Shown in pieces: positions 13,489 to 24,855 of a stretch of 64,000 nt of DNA. The position numbers and the translations under genes are program-made. The DNA is from Microcebus murinus (Eukaryota > Chordata > Mammalia > Primates > Cheirogaleidae): the NCBI RefSeq assembly GCF_040939455.1, contig NC_134108.1, forward strand, positions 85,604,001-85,668,000. Direction: 5' to 3'. The notes below the pieces were generated by a model. That model searched no databases. It saw nothing but the letters and a program-made list of their open reading frames with translations, and was not told the DNA's origin. The first letter of the stretch is position 1. Every line of letters begins with the position of its first letter.

Positions 13489-13942
13489 CTGTAGTTCCCA
13501 ACCCCTGGGCCACCGACGGGTACAGGTCTGCAGCTTGTTAGGAACTGGGCTGCACAGCAGGAGGCAAGCCGCAAGGCAAGCAAGTAAAGCTTCATCTGTA
13601 TTTAGAGCCACTCCCCATCACTTGTATCATTGCATAAGAATCAGTGGGGGCATTAGACTTTCATGGGAGTGAGAACCCTACTGTAAATTGTGCATGTGAG
13701 GGATCTAGGTTGCATGTTCCTTATGAAAATCTAATGACTCATAATCTGAGGTTGAGCTGAGGCAGTGATGCTAGTGCTGGGGAGTGGCTGCAAATACACA
13801 TTTTCATCAGCAGAGAGGTTTGCACAACAAATGTAATGTGCTTGAATCATCCCCAAACTGTCCATCCATCCCACCTCTCATCCTTGAAAAAATTGTGTTC
13901 CATGAAAGTGGGCCCTGGTGCCAAAAAGTTTGGGGACCACTG
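13489..13942. mobile_element. Non-autonomous hAT DNA transposon with 8-bp target duplication
   Basis: The element begins ctgtagttcccaacccctgg and ends aagtttggggaccactg. These ends are imperfect terminal inverted repeats of the hAT CAGNGGT type. The 8-bp sequence cactaact is present immediately before (13481-13488) and after (13943-13950), the length expected for hAT insertion. The interior has no open frame of note, so it was mobilised in trans. It sits inside an older LINE remnant. Confidence 0.85.
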
Positions 13943-13950
13943 CACTAACT

Positions 13951-14644
13951 GGTTCGATATTGAAAAGCATTAGAGAAATAATTTAAAGAACAATTGTATT
14001 GTATGACACTGCAAAACTCTACTGACCTCTAGAAAAAGTATAACACAAAGGCTAAGGGTGATTAACAAGAAATTGAAAGCCAAGGGTGAAAGTCAGCAAA
14101 CCATCTTAGAAGCATATAAAAAGGGTATCATCTCCTCTGGGAGGGCAGAAAAAGCTGGGAACGAGCCCTGGATTTTTTTTTTTTTTTATTAGGGTAGCCA
14201 AGCTCCAAAGAAGTCTAAACTTCTAACCAAAGCACAGTCTGTTATGTCAAAGTCAGGGCCCTTGGGGAAGGCAGAGTTTCCTCATGTTGAGAAAAACACT
14301 TAATGTTTTGAAGAAAGCAAAATTTACAGATGAGACATAAGACAGATGTTGTGAGAATTAAGCCTGGAGTAAGTGAGAGTCAACAGCATTGACTAGAGAC
14401 CAGCTAAGATGATCCCATGGGGTCCCAGTGTGGAAGCCAAGAGAGGTAGACTGAATGACATAATAGAAAGTAGAACCGGTAAAGAATATGAAGTCCCAAG
14501 GCTAAATCTTGTCCTAGCCACGTTAAATGTACTATTGTAAAATGCAGGTTATATTCTGTTAAATTTCTAAAACACTGTTATTCTCTCAACCTGTGATTTG
14601 CACACTTACAGTTATTCACTCAATTATTTGCAGATTTTAGTGCT
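13951..14644. other. LINE remnant tail, then sequence with no recognised content
   Basis: About 13951-14165 continues the HAL1-like sequence after the hAT insertion. A T15 run follows at about 14173-14187. No gene or named repeat is seen from 14190 to 14644. Confidence 0.4.
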
Positions 14645-14755
14645 TTTCTTCCCTACTTGACTGTTAAGATCTATGTAGTAGGAATTCTTATTTTATTGAC
14701 CACTGCTGCACTAGTACATAGAAGGAATTCTAGAAGTGTTTACTGACATTTTGAA
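14645..14755 (+). repeat. L2 3'-end remnant (first of two)
   Basis: The order 'cttccctacttgactgttaa', 'tattgaccactgctgcacta', 'tacatagaaggaattctaga' matches the layout of the L2 3' UTR up to its terminal repeat. It is diverged. Confidence 0.55.
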
Positions 14756-14794
14756 AAATTGAGTTGGGTCTGGGTTAACTTGGATTTACTCTTC

Positions 14795-14943
14795 TTGACA
14801 GTTTCCACTGTCAGAAAATAAGATCCATGATGACAAGGATTTTGTCTACCTTATTTATATTTACACCTCTAGCAAATAGGACAGTACATAATAGCAGTGC
14901 TTGACAAATAGTCAAAGCCCCAAAAATATTTGTTGAATAAATG
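14795..14943 (+). repeat. L2 3'-end remnant (second of two)
   Basis: It reads 'gatgacaaggattttgtcta' and ends 'aaatatttgttgaataaatg', the typical L2 3' tail. It lies about 40 bp after another L2 tail in the same orientation. This is either two insertions or a local duplication followed by divergence. Confidence 0.65.
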
Positions 14944-15299
14944 AGCTAGGCTTTGACCATACTGGCACTTATCAGGCTATGGTATTATGATGTGATATTA
15001 GTTGTCAAGGCGGTGAACATATTTTAAAAGGTGATACATGTTTAGTTTGGGATCAAAAGAACAATAGTAGAATTGGATAAAAACAGTGTTCTCATGAAAA
15101 TAAACATGGATGTAATCAAGATGAGAAACTCTGACCTGCTGGTGCTCAGTCATTGGTCTAACTAAGGGCTGTAGAAATTCTGAAATAAGAGAATCATGAT
15201 TGCTTTCAGAGGATGACGTTTTCATTTGTCCACATTTTCTCAAGGAAGAAAAGCCATTTCTACATTTCTACACCTGCAATATTTAGCTATATTGTTTTG

Positions 15300-15460
15300 T
15301 GGGGTTTTTTTGGTTTTTCTTTTCTTTCTTCTTTTTTTTTTTTTTTTTGTTTTTAAGTTACAGGGCCTTGTCCTGTCACTTATTCCTTGTAGCCTTAAAC
15401 TCCTGGGCTTGAGCAATCCCCCCACCTCAGGCTCCTGAGTAACTAGGACCTTAGGAACAC
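15300..15460 (-). repeat. Free Alu-related monomer (FLAM-like)
   Basis: A poly-T/pyrimidine run at about 15304-15354 is followed by 'cagggccttgtcctgtcact', 'ccttaaactcctgggcttga' and 'caggctcctgagtaactagg'. This matches the reverse complement of a 7SL-derived free left Alu monomer. The element is on the minus strand and single, not dimeric. Confidence 0.7.
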
Positions 15461-15724
15461 TGTATTCATTTTAAATCAAGACTTAACCAAAGAAAGATTG
15501 TGAGATTTAACACAGCTGATTAGTACAAACACATGAACATGCTAGATAAAACATGATAAAGGAAATTTTGACACCAACCTGAGCTCAAAAAAATAAGAAA
15601 TAGAAATTCCCAGGGCTAGAAATAAAAAAGGAAATTAAAAATAGATAGAATATTTCAGCTGAACCAATTCAAGTAGTGACAGGCTTAAATGTATGTTTGT
15701 ATATTCTCTAGAAATTACAACTCA

Positions 15725-15870
15725 GGATTTATTTTTTATTTATTTTTTATTTTAGAGATGGGTTCTTGCTGTGTTGCCCAGCCTGGTCTCAAACTCCTGG
15801 GTTCTAGTGATCCTCTGCCTCAGCCTCCTGAGTAGCCAGGACTTCATGTGTGTGCCACCATACCCAGCTT
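15725..15870 (-). repeat. Free Alu-related monomer (FRAM/FAM-like)
   Basis: A T/A-rich run is followed by 'gagatgggttcttgctgtgt', 'gcccagcctggtctcaaact', 'cctcagcctcctgagtagcc' and 'gccaccatacccagct'. This is one 7SL-derived monomer on the minus strand. It lies about 270 bp from another monomer in the same orientation. Confidence 0.75.
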
Positions 15871-16109
15871 AGTTCAGGATTTTAATAAATGTACAGAAGT
15901 AGAAGACACCCTGGGTTTTCCCAAGTCAAGATAGAAAAAAGGGCCCTCAATACAACTGATCTCCTAAGGGATGGTCAGTCTATGGACTGAAGACCTAGAA
16001 GTACTTTACAAAACAGAAATGAGTAATATTGATATTAAGAAAACTTTCTATCCAACCCAAGCTATAAGTGTAGGTGTAGGAGAACTGGTGTAAGACAGTT
16101 GAAACCTCT

Positions 16110-16290
16110 AAAGGTAAATCATTTACTCAACAAGTAATTATTGAGTGTTATTATATGCCATATTCCCTTCTGGTTCAGAGGATATGACAATGAACAAAGA
16201 AGATAAAAATTTCTTCCCTCAGGGAGCTTACTCTACTGAGGATGAAAGATAATAAGCAAGATAATGAACAGACCACATTATGTGTCCACA
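16110..16290 (-). repeat. L2 3'-end remnant
   Basis: It starts 'tactcaacaagtaattattg' and contains 'gaacaaagaagataaaaatt' and 'cctcagggagcttactctac'. In order these match the reverse complement of the L2 3' UTR. Confidence 0.7.
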
Positions 16291-17318
16291 GTGCAATAAT
16301 ATTAGTGTCTGTTCCCCCAAAAAAGGTAAAAAACAATTCTTAAAGTTTGATAAAATAAAAATCAAGTTATGCTTGAAAAAATCAAATATGCTTAGATCAT
16401 TTGGGATAGAGAAAAAACAATGTTTATAGGAATTAGAACTTATTTTTAAGCACATATTAAAAATACAAAGTATATACAACTATTACACTAGGAATTTAAC
16501 TCAAGAATTTGGAAAATAAGTTTATAAATATTAAAAGGAAGCAAATAAAAATAATAATAAGAGTAGAAATTGACTAGAAAACAAAAGAACAGAAGGATAA
16601 AGCAATAAATATAGGCAAAACTCAGAAATTATTAATTAAGACATTATCATAAATAAGAATTGTAAAAGCAACTTAAGTGTTGACATAATCAATATTAAAT
16701 ACATATAATAATTATCACCAAATAAAACCAAAGTTTATAGTAAGGATCAAAATATGTACCTGAACTCTGTAAAGTAATGAACATGTAATATTCTTACCCA
16801 CTGGAGAACATTTTAAAACATTTTGCTTAAATTTTTCTTATTAAAAATAATTTGTTTTCTTAAAAAATTTCTGCCTCTAAAATAATTTTCAGTTTGGGGA
16901 AACAGGCTCAACTTGAGTTTCATAAGTAGAGTGGAGGTATAGAAAGTTCAAATCTACCTTTGTATATTTAACAGTTTGGAATGTTAAAAAATATTTGGAT
17001 TATTAAAGACTTTTAAATTTGCTGACAGCAAAAATTTAATGACTCTAATGGAAGGCAAAGTCTTGGCTAAAATTGCAGCATTTCTTTTCCACCATAGTCA
17101 CTTATGTTTTTAAATGACATAGCCATTGAAAAGTTACTGAATTCTGATCCCTTCTTCATTTACCTAGAACATATTTTATAATTTCTATTTATGTATCAGC
17201 ACAATGTGTTTAATAATTTTAGATATATAATGGCCACATAAAAATAGAAATATAGCTTTATATGACATTTTGAAAAATTACTTTTCCTTTAGTGCATGAA
17301 GAACACATAAATTGTATA
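16291..17318. other. AT-rich single-copy DNA, nothing recognised
   Basis: No open frame with support and no named repeat is seen. Confidence 0.5.
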
Positions 17319-17566
17319 CAGTAGAGTAGTCCCCTCTCATCCATGGGCATAAAATCGCTAGTGGATGCCTCAAACCATGGATATTACTGAAACCTATATT
17401 TACTATGTTTCTTTTTTTACTGTACATACATACCTATGATACAGTCTAATTTATAGAATAGCAACAACAATAATTTTACAGATTAGGTTATTAAGTGGGA
17501 AATGTCTGATTTCCTTAAGAGCTAAATTTGACAGTTGATGTCTCTGACATTTCAATTTACAACTTC

Positions 17567-17716
17567 TTGTTTTCTTTTTTTTAATTTCGGCATATTATGG
17601 GGGTACAGATTTTAAGGTTTCAATAAATGCCCTTCCCCCCCACACCCAAGTCTGAGTTTCCAGCATGACCATTCCCCAGATGGTGCACATCTCACTCATT
17701 ACGTATGTATATTGTG
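17567..17716 (-). mobile_element. 5'-truncated L1 3' end inserted in the mariner
   Basis: After a T-run the sequence reads 'ggcatattatgggggtacag' and 'ccagatggtgcacatctcac', the reverse complement of the strepsirrhine L1 3' UTR. Only about 150 bp is present. It is nearly the same subfamily as the L1 at 22.3 kb. I could not identify a clear target duplication. Confidence 0.8.
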
Positions 17717-17842
17717 AAGGTACATCCTCAGTCTTTCAAACTCATCTTTTGGCTTGTAATTATCTTTCATATCTTTTTAAAGCAATCTTTGTGAAACCAT
17801 GGATAAGGTAAAATTCGTGTCATCTTCAAATGTGAGTTCTGT

Positions 17843-19098
17843 CTTGGAACCAATGCAGCACACATGACTCGGAATATCAGTGAAGTGTTTGGGAAGGATG
17901 TGGCTAATGAATGTGCAGTATGTGGATGGTTTTAGAAGTTCCGTTTTGATTATTTTAATCTTGAAAATGAGCCACATAGGTGGCCTGAGAACAAGGTGGA
18001 TAATGATGAGCTGAAAGCTTTAGGGGAAGCAAATCCATCTCAACTTAAGCATGAATAAGCAGCAAGGTTGTTTTTTTTTTTTTTAATTTTTTTTTATTTC
18101 AGCATATTATGGGGGTACAAATGTTTTAGGTTATGTGTGTTGCCTTTCCCCCCTTCTTCCCCGGAGTCAGAACTTCAAGCGTGTCCATCCCCCAGATGGT
18201 GCGCATCGCAGCCATTATGTATGTATATACCCATCCCCTCCTCCCCCCTCCCACCTGCCCAATGCCCAATAAATGTTATTCCTATATGTCCACTTAGGTG
18301 TTGATCAGTTAATACCAATTTTATCAGCAAGGTTTGACATCACGATTCCAACCATATTGGACCATTTGAAACAAATTGTCATGGTAAAGAAGCTAGATAG
18401 ATGGGTTCCACATGAATTAAATGAGTGTCAGATGAGAAATCCTCTCGAAGCTTGCCTTTCTTTGCTGTCATGACATAAAGGCAATTCATTTGACACCATG
18501 TAATTATATGTGATGAAAAATGGATTTTTTTGACAAAATCCATATCCAAATTGGCAACATTTGGCACAGTGGCTGTATAAAGACAAAGTGCCGAAACACA
18601 GTTCAAAACCGAATATTCATAAAAAAAAGCTAATTATGTCTGTTTGGTGGTCCACTACCGCTTCATGAAACCTGGTCAGTTGATTACAGCTGATGTCTAC
18701 TGCAACCAGTTGGAAGAAATGATGAGGATACTTGTGATTAAGCAGCTGAAATAGGTCAATAGAGACAGGCAATCCTCTTGCAAGACAACACTCCACCACA
18801 TGTCATACAAACAAAGCTGCTCAAACTACAGCAGCTGGACTTAGAAACTCTCTCTTATCCACAATATTCACCAGACCTTGCACCAACTGACTACCACCTC
18901 TTCCCTTTGGACCCCATGTTGGAAGGAAACATATTCAATTCCCAACAAGCTATGGAAAACATCTTATGCAATATTATTGCCACTGGCTCTCCATGCTTCT
19001 TCCCTGCTGGCATAAACAAGATACCATTAAAATGGCAAAATTATGCAGATAGTTTAGGTGCATACTTTCATTATTTGCACTGCTGCTTGTTTAAGATA
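17843..19098 (+). pseudogene. Mariner (DD34D) transposase pseudogene
   Basis: Fragments in order match mariner transposase. There is a helix-turn-helix part around 17985-18035 (VDNDELKAL) continuing after an L1 insert at 18335-18420 (IPTILDHLKQI, KKLDRWVPHEL). The first catalytic Asp is in CDEKWI (codon 18512-18514), the second in QDN (18784-18786) and the third in SPDLAPTDYHLF (18889-18891). Exactly 34 residues separate the second and third Asp, the mariner signature. Several in-frame stops, frameshifts and an L1 insertion make it non-functional. The WVPHELNE and LEACLSLLS wording fits Hsmar2 better than Hsmar1. Confidence 0.9.
18060..18334 (-). mobile_element. 5'-truncated L1 3' end with 10-bp target duplication, inside the mariner frame
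   Basis: A poly-T run then 'cagcatattatgggggtaca' marks a minus-strand L1 3' end running to about 18324. The flanks cagcaaggtt at 18060-18069 and 18325-18334 are the target duplication. Removing the insert and one copy restores a continuous mariner transposase reading (..KHE-stop-AARFDITIPTIL..), which confirms the boundaries. Confidence 0.9.
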
Positions 19099-19493
19099 CA
19101 ATAAACTACACTTTTGATTCCAAATCGGACACTTCATATCAAATGCCCTAATAGAACAATTATAACAATATACCGTAATAAAGGTAAAACAAATGTTTCT
19201 TGAACACAAGCACCGTGATACCAGGACAGTAGATCTGATGACCGGTCTGGCTACTACTAAGTGACTAACAGGCATGTTTACAGTGAGGATTAGATGTTCA
19301 TACGGATAGTTCACAATCCAGGTGGGAAAGAGTAAGACTGTGAAATTTCATCACACTACTCAGAATGGTGTGCAATTTAAAAGTTATCAATTATATATTT
19401 GTGGAATGCTTTTATTTAATATTTTCAGGCCGTCATTAACTGTAAGTGACCAAAACTGTAGAAAGCCAAATTACAGATAAGAAAAGACTACTA

Positions 19494-20334
19494 TAATGTG
19501 TTTGAATCATGAATATGAAGATACTAGTGGGTGATAATGAACCAATAATATATTATTTAATGGTGAACAAAAGAACATGTAATTGAGAACTGGCCCATTC
19601 TCATATGTTTACAGCTATTCTTTTACATATACAATTTTATGACATTTATTTCATATTGAGAATTAATATGTTTATATGTATAAATTAGGAGATAGACCTA
19701 ATAAATTTGAAACCAAGAAAAGTAATCATCCATCACTATATTGTGCAATTCAGTTTAAAAATAAGCAAAACTTTTAAAAATGTGAAATTTACTCTTCCTA
19801 GTTTAAAAATTATAAGGAAAAATATGTATTAGTCTATGGTTGAAGAAAAGCCTCACTCAAATCAGAGCATCAGTCCCTAAAAGAGGGGCAGTATTTGAGG
19901 GATCTTTCTGTGCCCATTGTGCAAGCTAAATTTTAATTAAAATTCATGAAAGTTTAGTTGTTCCTGCTTCATGACCCTAAATAGGCTATTGATTGTTTCT
20001 GCAAGTAGGCTGAAAGAAAGACACATTTATTTACTCTAAAACTGAGTTTCAATGTTCTGAAAGGTTCACAGTGTTATCAGCAATTGCAGACGGCAAATTT
20101 GTAATCTACATTTAATTGCATTTAAGAATTCTCCAAGTGACAAGTATGAAGCATAAATACCTATGATAATATATTTCCACAACATCCTTATGAAAATGTG
20201 TCTCTCTAATAACAATAGGCAGAAGACATTGACCATCTAATAACTTATGAGTATCAATCTTAGTTTTTCCAAGGACATTGTAAGCACAAAAATCTTACAG
20301 TTTTTTAAAACCAGACAGTCAACAAGGCAAACCA
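19494..20334. other. AT-rich single-copy DNA, nothing recognised
   Basis: No supported coding sequence or named repeat is visible. Confidence 0.5.
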
Positions 20335-20445
20335 TCAATTTTACTGGTGAATAAATTGAGGCCAAAAGAAATCAAGTGGCATATCCAGGAAGCAGATAAC
20401 TGGATTTCCTGATATAATCAATTTCCTATCCATTCTACCATATTT
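20335..20445 (-). repeat. MIR SINE remnant
   Basis: The order 'gaataaattgaggccaaaag', 'aatcaagtggcatatccagg' and 'gataactggatttcctgata' follows the reverse complement of the MIR core (gaggaaactgaggc .. ttgcccaaggtcac .. gggattcgaacc). It is old and diverged. Confidence 0.65.
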
Positions 20446-20827
20446 AGCATCCTCAACCACATCATATGTTTTATGAGATGAAACATGATACACGTTATAT
20501 TGGGAATTCAATTTCTCACACGATAGTGAAACAGTTTTATAGCAGGCATTATTTTTATTTTTCTTTATATTCCCTGGTGACTTTGCACATGAGGAAATTA
20601 TTGGGTTAGTAGAGCTTGTAGCTTGTTCTCCACTGGGAAAAAGAAGGCCAGGGTAAGTTTGAAAACTTGATGGCAATCCTCAACCAACAGAGATTATCAT
20701 GGCTAACAGGATGCTAACAGGATGCACAAAGGCTGAGGTTTATTCATATCTGGATTTGTGTGTGGCTGTGGCCTCATAAATGTTTATGTATATTATAGGA
20801 GATTTGATTACAAAATAATCATTAAGC

Positions 20828-20962
20828 ACAATGATTCTCAACCTTGGTTGCCTATTAGAATCACCAACAAATTTTTAAATGAAATAGATACCTTAGTCCC
20901 TACCCCTAGAAATTGTGATTTGGTAGGTCTGGGGTGAGGCTAGGATATCAGTATGAAAAGCA
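20828..20962 (+). repeat. hAT-Charlie MITE remnant (MER5/MER20 group)
   Basis: It contains 'gattctcaaccttggttgcc', 'attagaatcacc' and 'ccctagaaattgtgatttgg'. This is the typical wording of small mammalian Charlie-derived elements. The right end has decayed. I cannot fix the exact subfamily. Confidence 0.6.
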
Positions 20963-21174
20963 TATGCAATATTTGGGAGACATGTACTTTAAAAATTATT
21001 AATTATTTACCTAAAATTCAAATTTTACTGTGTATCCTCTATTTTGTTTGCTAAATCTAGCAACTCTGCTTTGAAATCACTTCCTATCCTCTCTATATGA
21101 GAACTTTTCTCCCAGTAACAGATAAGCTGTCTAATAGCTTGAGACTGAGTATCAGTCCCACTGTAGCAGCTCTT

Positions 21175-21372
21175 TTTTTTTTCTCACTGGGTATCAGGCA
21201 GAATGGGAGGGGGGAGAAGGGGATGGGTATGTACACACCTAATGGCTGTGGTGCTCACCATCTGGATGATACACACACTTGAAGCTTTGACTTGGGTGGA
21301 GCAAAGGCAATATAGGTAACCTAAACATTAATACCCCCATAATATGCTGAAATAAAAAATAAAAATAAAATT
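21175..21372 (+). mobile_element. L1 3' end fragment
   Basis: It reads 'gtgctcaccatctggatgat' and ends 'acccccataatatgctgaaa' followed by an A-rich tail. This is the 3' UTR of the strepsirrhine L1 type on the plus strand. It is only about 190 bp and has no coding sequence. Confidence 0.85.
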
Positions 21373-22241
21373 TAAGTGAGATTATTATTTGAGAAGTAAA
21401 TACATGTTGATTTATTTGCCTATAAGTTTATCCTTAGAAAATAGCTCCAAAACAACAATCAAAGTTCAAAAAACCTGAATTCTTTGTTTAGTCTATTTTT
21501 GGAAGGAAAATTTTTATCAAAACTTAATAATTTTTATAAATTTCCTAGTCTTGACTTGGGCCACATAATTTCAGATATCCCTGGATTGAACTTTTAATGT
21601 GAAAATCCTAATAAATATCAAATTTCAGTTTAATGCTAGTTTCACACAAAAAATTGGGAATTTTCCTATTTTGATGCACTAGGCTTGTTAAAATTAATTT
21701 TAACTTTATTAATTTTTTTCTATTAATTTCCTAAATGTTTGAGATTTGCCTGACTTCAGTGAGTACAGTATTTTTGTTGTTGTTGTTTTAAGAAATGCAC
21801 CTAAGGCTGTGAATATTGTTTTTGATACATTATGTTCATAAGTTTAACTAAAAAATTGTGTGATGATCACTATAAACAATTAATTTAAATGTGTATGTGC
21901 TAAGAGACAGTATTTCATAATCTTTTTCTCAGAAATAACTACTTGTAATGGCTTGGTAAGTACTCTTCCAATTTTTTCCAGTATAGATCAATTATATATT
22001 ACTAAAAAACCAAATAAGCAAAAACCTCAGAATATTATACCTAATGCTCTGTAGCTTTTAACCCATTTTTGAGTATTTAATTATATTTTATATGCTCTTT
22101 AAAATTTTTAGTTTTATTTTTTCATAACTCTATATTCTCATTTTTTAAATTCTTTATGGCTATTACATCAAGTCTGTGTTACACTGTCATTGATCTTCCT
22201 CTTCATGTCCTGCTTTCTCCATCTCGATACTGTTCTCTCTT
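21373..22241. other. AT-rich DNA, nothing recognised
   Basis: No gene or transposon is supported in this interval. Confidence 0.5.
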
Positions 22242-23460
22242 GAGACCACTTTCTTTTTTTTTTTTTTTTTTTTATTATTTCTTTGAAAGCCTATTGATTC
22301 TTTTTTTTTTTCTCTCTCTTTTTTTTTATTTTGGCATATTATGGGGGTACAGATTTTAAGGTTTCAATAAATGCCCATTTCCCCCCCTCCCCCCAAAAGT
22401 CTGAGTCTCCATCATGACCATCCCCCAGATGGTGCACATCTCACTCATTATGTATGTATATACCCGCCCCCCTCCCCCCTTCCACCTGCCCAATACCCTA
22501 TTACTGTAGCACCTATGTGTCCACTTAAGTGCTACTCAGTTAATACCAGTTTGCTGGAGAATATATCTGGTGCTTGTTTTTCCATTCTTGGGATACTTCA
22601 CTTAGTAGTATGGGTTCCAGCTCTAACCAGGAAAATATAAGATGTGCTATATCACCATTGTTTCTTAGAGCTGAATAGTACTCCATGGTATACATATACC
22701 ACATTTTATTAATCCATTCTTGGATTGATGGGCACTTGGGCTGTTTCCACAGCCTTGCAATTATGAATTGTGCTGCTATAAACATTCGAGTGCAGGTGTC
22801 TTTTTTGTAGAGTGTCACTGGATCATTTGGGTAGATGCCCAGCAATGGGATTGCTGGATCAAATGGTAGATTCACTTGTATCGCTTTAAGGTATCTCCAT
22901 ATTGCTTTCCACAGAGGTTGAACTAGTTTGCAGTCCCACCAGCAGTGTAAGAGTGTTCCTCTCTCTCCGCAACCACGCCAGCATTTATTGTTTGGAGATT
23001 TTTTGATAAAGGCCATTCTCACTGGGGTTAAGTGATATCTCATTGTGGTTTTGATTTGCATTTCCCTGATGATTAGAGATGTTGAGCATTTCTTCATATG
23101 TTTGTTGGCCATTCACTATTAGAACTCTAGAGGAAAAAGTTGGAAACACTCTCCTAGACATTGGCCTGGGCAAAGAGTTTATGAAGAAGTCCCCAAAGGC
23201 AATCACAGCAGCAACAAAAATAAATAAATGGGACATGATCAAACTACAAAGCTTCTGCACAGCCAAAGAAATAGTCATGAAAGTAAACAGACAACCTACA
23301 GAATGGGAAAAAATTTTTGCATCCTATGCATTTGATAAGGGACTGATAACTAGAATATACTTAGAACTCACAAAAATTAGGAAGAAAAAAATCAAATAAC
23401 CCCATTAAAAAGTGGGCAAAGGACTTGAACAGAAATTTTTCTAAAGGAGACCACTTTCTT
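22242..23460 (-). mobile_element. L1 insertion with 14-bp target duplication, 5' inversion and probable 3' transduction
   Basis: Flanks gagaccactttctt at 22242-22255 and 23447-23460 are identical and define the insertion. From left to right on the plus strand there is an outer poly-T to 22273, 27 bp of non-L1 sequence (22274-22300), a second T/CT tract, the L1 3' UTR from about 22328, and the ORF2 end in minus orientation to about 23115. From about 23118 to 23446 the ORF2 sequence is in plus orientation, and it comes from the part just upstream in ORF2. That layout is twin priming. Two poly-A tracts with unique DNA between them fit a 3' transduction. Confidence 0.9.
22540..23112 (-). pseudogene. 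L1 ORF2 C-terminal fragment, open for 190 codons
   Basis: The frame encodes the conserved ORF2p C-terminal region: [20 protein letters not shown] at the start, a Cys-rich stretch ([18 protein letters not shown]), then the [12 protein letters not shown] block, and ends ..SPANWY. Endonuclease and reverse transcriptase domains are absent because of 5' truncation and inversion. The long open frame implies a fairly young insertion, but the piece is not functional. Confidence 0.9.
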
Positions 23461-24855
23461 AATAGACTTATGAACTATTTCTTTCTTAAGTTTCTACCCT
23501 GAATCCAATCTAAGACCCCTATATACATACTTCCTATCTTCAGTAGCTTTCATACCTACACTCTTCTGCAGATCCCTTACCTTGGCTCATGTCCTCATCT
23601 CCTTTTCTTAGAGGAGCTTTCAATAGCTTTTAAACTAATGTATCTTCATTAAAAAAGCAATTCATTTTTTATAGTAGAGTTTCTTTCAGATTTATATATT
23701 TTTAAAAAGGAATGTTAACTAAATCTGCAATTTAGAACCCTTAACCAATCCAATATACTGAATTTTCACAGCTTAAACAATTTTAGTTTCTGGAACTATC
23801 AAAACCTTTCAGACTTCCTTATCTTTGCACTTTTCTTTCCTGACCTGTGCAAGATGAATGTATGACCATAGCTTAGGTGGCTGCTCTTTCTTCTGGTGAT
23901 GGGGGAGAGGGTGTTTCCTCTTAACATAGAGATAGCCAAGATCATCCTCCTGATAAGAAGCAGAGCATCATTTAAATCTAAATATGGTGACTTTTGGTCC
24001 TTTGGACCAAAGGACGTTGACGTTTGTTATTTTTTTTTCTGTCAAATAAATTAGTTCAAACTTACAAATACACAAATATACAGGCTTGTTCTCATTTACT
24101 AGTTCAAATGTTTGTGGAAATCTGAAACTATCTTGGTGATGATATCTTTTCTTTATAATGCATAGATAATAGGTTATACTAAAGAATGGTTATACTAAAT
24201 GCTATGGATAATACATTATGTGTTTATCTCCTCTAAATCCACTTAGCACATTTTACTTCTCCTATAACATAACCATAACTTGTTTTCATTTCTAATTTAT
24301 CTCTCTTTACCCTGCTAAGAAATACAGTTTTCAAGGATGTAAAATATGTCTTATTTATTTTTCCAGTCTAACAAAGTTTTTCATGTAGGAGGTAGTCAAT
24401 AAAAATTGAGTAAATGATCAAATATGAATTGAAAAAAAGGTGATACTCATCCCTAAAATAGCATGAGCATAATTAAAATTTCTGTGATCTAAAAGCCATT
24501 TGAGGATATTATAATGCCACAAAGTCATTATAGTGACCAATAATGAATACTAGGGTGCATATTTCCAGCATAGGAAATATAGATATTTCTCAGGAATATA
24601 TTGTCCAATTATTTGAAAATCTGCATGTTTTGATACTTTCTTCTCTTTTCTCCTTCACTCTCTTAACAATCTTAAATATCTATCCCTACTATCATATGCT
24701 TTTTAATTGAAGAATGAAATAATTTCCAAAAAGGAGACCATTGTCACAATAACGAAGGGTGAATATATAAAGAAAAAATTGCTTATTAAAGATAAAATCC
24801 CAATTTTATTTGATAGATAATAGAAGCATAATAAATTTCACAGCATTCCATAATA
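23461..24855. other. AT-rich DNA; weak L2/MIR tail
   Basis: Nothing coding is supported. About 24375-24421 ('tgtaggaggtagtcaataaa') resembles a degraded L2 or MIR 3' tail. A 19-bp near-perfect palindrome (gtcctttggaccaaaggac) lies at 23997-24015. Confidence 0.45.

Larger units (their letters stand above)
17483..19150 (+). mobile_element. Hsmar2-like mariner transposon, nested in a Tigger and split by two L1 ends
   Basis: The left end ttaggttattaagtgggaaa and the reverse complement of the right end (ttagggcatttgatatgaag) are imperfect terminal inverted repeats. Without the two L1 inserts (about 17567-17716 and 18070-18324) the element is about 1.25 kb, close to full length for a mariner. Its transposase frame is described separately. 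It is younger than the Tigger it interrupts and older than the L1 pieces inside it. Confidence 0.85.
17319..19493 (-). mobile_element. Tigger-family DNA transposon split by later insertions
   Basis: The left part (17319-17482) begins cagtagagtagtcccctctc and continues into 'tggatgcctcaaaccatgga'. The right part (19151-19493) ends 'agataagaaaagactacta'. Both match termini of a Tigger/MER2-type element (pogo branch of Tc1/mariner), minus strand. TA flanks both ends (17317-17318 and 19494-19495), as expected. It is a short non-autonomous form. The two halves join at the AT-rich middle once the mariner at 17483-19150 is subtracted. Confidence 0.8.

Noticed and set aside
18778..19104. A 108-codon frame that could be taken as a host gene exon
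   Set aside because: It is the C-terminal catalytic part of a dead mariner transposase with stops upstream.
23997..24015. 19-bp palindrome gtcctttggaccaaaggac
   Set aside because: Short enough to occur by chance in 64 kb, with no associated element or repeat.
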